A stretch of 7,525 bases of DNA from NCBI GenBank assembly GCA_963205465.1, contig CAUJKG010000068.1, positions 1 to 7,525 on the forward strand, given 5' to 3'. Below, in pieces: positions 5,300-7,525 of the stretch. Source of the stretch: Pseudomonadota bacterium. GTDB lineage: Bacteria > Pseudomonadota > Alphaproteobacteria > Rhizobiales > Xanthobacteraceae. The notes under the pieces are model-generated. The model had not been told where the DNA came from and made no database searches. It saw only the letters and a list, made by a program, of their open reading frames with translations. The first letter of the stretch is position 1. Each line of letters starts with the position of its first letter. The translations under genes were made by a program, and so were the position numbers.

Positions 5300-6475
5300 A
5301 TGCCGGTAACGCACGAGCCCTGGCTCGTAGTGCTCTCGTTATTTGTAGCAATTCAGGGCTCCTATGTCGGTTTGAGCCTTGCCGTGCAAGTGCGCGACTC
5401 TTTTGCAATGCGGCGCAAACTGTTGCTTGCTGGCGCGGCGATTTCGCTCGCGGTGGCGATCTGGTCGATGCACTTTGTGGGCATGCTGGCGGCGCGCATG
5501 CCGCTGCCCGTCGACTATCTGGTTTTTCCGACGCTGCTTTCTTTCCTGATCTGCGTGCTGGTTGTGGGCACGGCGGTATTTGCTGCTGGCGCGGGCCCGC
5601 TGACGCCGCTGCGGCTCGCCGCTTCCGCGATCTTTATGGGCGGCGGTATCGTCTCGATGCACTATATCGGCATGACGGCGCTGCATTCGAGCGCACATAT
5701 GGGGCACTCCTGGCCTCATGTGGCGATAAGCGTGGCTTTTGCGATCATCGCCTCGGGCTTCGCGCTGTGGCTTGCTGCCGGCCGGGGTGTGCACCCGCCG
5801 CTTATCGTATCCGCCGCCGTTCTCGGCATTGGCATCGCCGGGATGCACTACACCGCAATGGCTGGCCTTACGCTATTCTTCCCGCACACTACCGCACCTA
5901 TTACTTCGCCTGCGATCTCGAGCGATCTGCTCGCCATTATCGTTGCGATCGTTGCTTTTCTCGTTTCAGGAGTATTTCTGCTTATTCTGGTACCTGACCG
6001 CTCGGCATCCGCGACGCAGAGAAGCGATCCTGCAACGTCTTCCGACGAGCAAGAAATAGCCGAGCCGGATGTAGGGCAGGGCACTTTTGCGCCCCTCGGC
6101 GGCGCAGGCAGCCCGCCGCAGCGGAGAGCGCAACATCTGCCGGTGGAGCGCGAAGGTGTTACGCAATATATCCCGGTCGATGACGTAATCGCGGTGCATG
6201 CCAATGCCCATTACACCTATATCTATGACGGGGCGGCAAAATTGTTTTCGCCGCTCGCGATCGGGGATGCGGAATCGCGGCTTGATCCCGATCGTTTCTT
6301 CCGCGTGCATCGCAGCCACATCGTGAATATCGACCGTGTCGTAACGGTCAGGCGCTCCGGCGATAGCGGTATCGTGGAGCTGGAAGGGCCTGAGAATTAC
6401 ACGGTTCCCATCAGCCGGAACCGGATCGGCCCGCTTAGGTCGCGCATGAAAATGCGACTCGGGCAGATCGCCTAA
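5300..6475 (+). CDS. coxC: Membrane MHYT sensor with LytTR DNA-binding domain, CoxC-like
   Basis: Putative one-component regulator of the CO dehydrogenase genes. Residues 8-232 form a membrane MHYT domain of about seven helices with the three diagnostic motifs MHFVGM (57-62), MHYIGM (120-125) and MHYTAM (182-187). Their Met and His residues are thought to bind copper and sense a diatomic gas such as CO, O2 or NO. A polar linker (233-278) leads to a cytoplasmic LytTR DNA-binding domain (about 280-385), with FFRVHRSHIVNI at 333-344 typical of the family. This MHYT-LytTR fusion is the layout of CoxC and CoxH in Oligotropha carboxidovorans. There too coxC directly precedes coxM, as here, so CoxC rather than CoxH is preferred. 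Start ATG 5300 follows GGGGAGG (5285-5291) at 8 bases. Direct repeats at 6562-6594 upstream of coxM are its most likely target. A role as CO sensor is inferred. Confidence 0.88.
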   Translation: MPVTHEPWLVVLSLFVAIQGSYVGLSLAVQVRDSFAMRRKLLLAGAAISLAVAIWSMHFVGMLAARMPLPVDYLVFPTLLSFLICVLVVGTAVFAAGAGPLTPLRLAASAIFMGGGIVSMHYIGMTALHSSAHMGHSWPHVAISVAFAIIASGFALWLAAGRGVHPPLIVSAAVLGIGIAGMHYTAMAGLTLFFPHTTAPITSPAISSDLLAIIVAIVAFLVSGVFLLILVPDRSASATQRSDPATSSDEQEIAEPDVGQGTFAPLGGAGSPPQRRAQHLPVEREGVTQYIPVDDVIAVHANAHYTYIYDGAAKLFSPLAIGDAESRLDPDRFFRVHRSHIVNIDRVVTVRRSGDSGIVELEGPENYTVPISRNRIGPLRSRMKMRLGQIA

Positions 6476-6561
6476 CCAATCCGCACCCAGAATATTTTGC
6501 TGCGCCGCCGAACGGGGCAGGCTTTGTGATCGCTTGTTGTCGCGCTGCGGCGAAAGGCGGG

Positions 6562-6601
6562 CGGCATTTCGTGCAAAAAATCGGCATTTCGTACGAATGC
6601 C
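6562..6601. promoter_or_regulatory. Tandem direct repeat upstream of coxM, candidate LytTR (CoxC) binding site
   Basis: CGGCATTTCGTGC (6562-6574) is repeated as CGGCATTTCGTAC (6582-6594), 12 of 13 bases identical and exactly 20 bases apart, about two helical turns. LytTR regulators bind pairs of short direct repeats spaced by roughly two turns, and a LytTR gene lies directly upstream. The second copy is also part of an inverted repeat: TTCGTACGAA (6588-6597) is a perfect palindrome and GGCAT (6583-6587) pairs with ATGCC (6597-6601). A weaker TTTCG recurs at 6629-6633. The repeat lies 107 to 127 bases before the coxM ATG. I could not identify convincing -35 and -10 boxes between the repeat and coxM, which would fit an activator-dependent promoter. 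Confidence 0.5.
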
Positions 6602-6700
6602 CGACCTCTGATGCAAAAGCGATTGTGGTTTCGCGCGCTTCAAATCGAAAATTACACAAAAGAAAAACGAGAAACGATTTCAAGCCGGAGGAATTGCCCA

Positions 6701-7525
6701 ATGATTCCTGGTTCGTTCCAGTATCATCGTCCGAGCAGTGTTTCGGACGCAGTGAAATTGCTTGCCGACCTCGGCGAGGAGGCCCGTCCGCTCGCCGGCG
6801 GGCATAGCCTTATCCCGATGATGAAGCTGCGGTTGGCGACGCCCGAGCATCTTGTCGATCTTGGAGGCATCGAAGGCCTGCGCGGCATCCGCAGCGAGGG
6901 CAACGATATCGTCATCGGCGCGATGACGACGCAGCATAAATTGGTTCAATCACGGTAGCTTGCGGAGAGGCTGCCGATCATTATCGACACTGCGCTCCTG
7001 ATCGCCGTTCCGCAGGTGCGCTATGTCGGCACGCTCGGCGGCAACGTCGCGAACGGCGACCCCGGCAATGACATGCCCGGATTAATGATCTGTCTCGGCG
7101 CGAGCTACGTGCTCGCTGGGGAGAAGGAGCGCGTGGTGCCGGCGCGCGAATTCTATCAGGGCGCCTATTTCACCGCGCTCGAAGCCGGCGAGATCGTGAC
7201 TGCGATCCGCATCCCGGTCCCTGCTGCCGGCCACGGCTACGCCTACGAAAAGCTGAAGCGCAAAATCGGCGACTACGCAACTGCCGCAGCCGCGGTGATC
7301 CTCGAGATGAAAGACGGCAAGGTCGCCCGATGCTCTATCGGCCTCACCAATGTCGCCGAGACGCCGCTATGGGCGGAAGAAGCGGCAAGAATTCTGACGG
7401 GCTCGTTGCTTGATCCCGCGACGGTGAAGAACGCGGTTGCCGCGGCGGAGAAAATCACCGCGCCGGCGTCCGACAATCGCGGCCCAGCCGAATACCGCAC
7501 GAAAATGGCTGGCGTGATGCTCAAG
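6701..7525 (+). pseudogene. coxM: Carbon monoxide dehydrogenase medium (FAD) subunit, interrupted by an in-frame amber codon, 3' end off window
   Basis: FAD-binding subunit of the aerobic molybdenum CO dehydrogenase, which passes electrons from the iron-sulfur subunit CoxS to the quinone pool. ATG 6701 follows GGAGGA at 8 bases. The frame begins MIPGSFQYHRPSSV and has the FAD motif AGGHS at codons 32-36 and TLGGN at 111-115. Both sit at exactly the residue numbers known for Oligotropha CoxM (32AGGHS36, 111TIGGN115), so there is no net insertion or deletion between them. TAG at 6956-6958 (codon 86) stops the frame after 85 residues. The remaining 189 codons, through GDPGNDMP and KLKRKIGDYATAAAAV to GPAEYRTKMAGVMLK, stay open and well conserved to the window edge, about 13 codons short of the usual 288. 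Codon 103 is GTT (Val) where family members usually have Asp (ADPQ). The family call is firm; whether the stop is genuine, an error, or read through is open. Confidence 0.88.

Noticed and set aside
5339..6643. Long minus-strand frames opposite coxC (5339-5848, 5966-6643)
   Set aside because: They are Arg/His-rich antisense shadows of a well-identified gene with no family features.
6526..6807. 93-codon plus-strand frame across the coxC-coxM gap
   Set aside because: It overlaps the start of coxM in another frame and its composition is not family-like. The gap is better read as regulatory.

Overview
The window looks like chromosome or megaplasmid DNA of a chemolithotrophic alphaproteobacterium, most likely of the order Hyphomicrobiales (Bradyrhizobium/Oligotropha/Xanthobacteraceae-like). 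This is inferred from moderately high GC, Tat-exported sulfur enzymes, and a coxC-coxM gene order matching the Oligotropha carboxidovorans CO dehydrogenase cluster. No rRNA or marker gene is present to confirm the taxon.

Left part (1-2304, minus strand): an apparent operon read right to left, fccA (monoheme cytochrome c), fccB (flavocytochrome c sulfide dehydrogenase flavoprotein, overlapping fccA by ATGA) and a YeeE/YedE-type sulfur-compound permease that runs off the left edge. A 13-bp inverted repeat places the permease start codon in the loop of a stem-loop.

Middle (2305-2612): a divergent, A-rich control region with a good sigma70-like promoter on each strand (both with a TAGAAT -10 box) and CTAG-centred palindromes at each promoter.

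Right of it (2613-4764, plus strand): a second FCSD-like flavoprotein followed by soxY and soxZ. A perfect 11-bp hairpin lies just ahead of the soxY ribosome binding site. Together the two arms form a periplasmic sulfide/thiosulfate module: FccAB oxidises sulfide, SoxYZ carries sulfur as a cysteine conjugate, the second flavoprotein probably works with SoxYZ, and the permease moves a sulfur compound. The other sox genes are not in the window.

4765-5299 is a 535-base stretch with no recognised gene: a weak terminator, two doubtful small open frames, and the coxC promoter.

5300-7525 (plus strand) begins a CO-oxidation (cox) cluster. coxC encodes a membrane MHYT sensor fused to a LytTR DNA-binding domain. 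Next come direct repeats at 20-bp spacing that suit a LytTR regulator, then coxM, the FAD subunit of CO dehydrogenase. coxM carries an in-frame amber codon at position 86 and Val in place of a usually conserved Asp at position 103, while the rest of its frame and motif spacing is intact. coxM is therefore a young pseudogene, a sequencing error, or a readthrough case. The gene reaches the right edge about 13 codons before its expected end.
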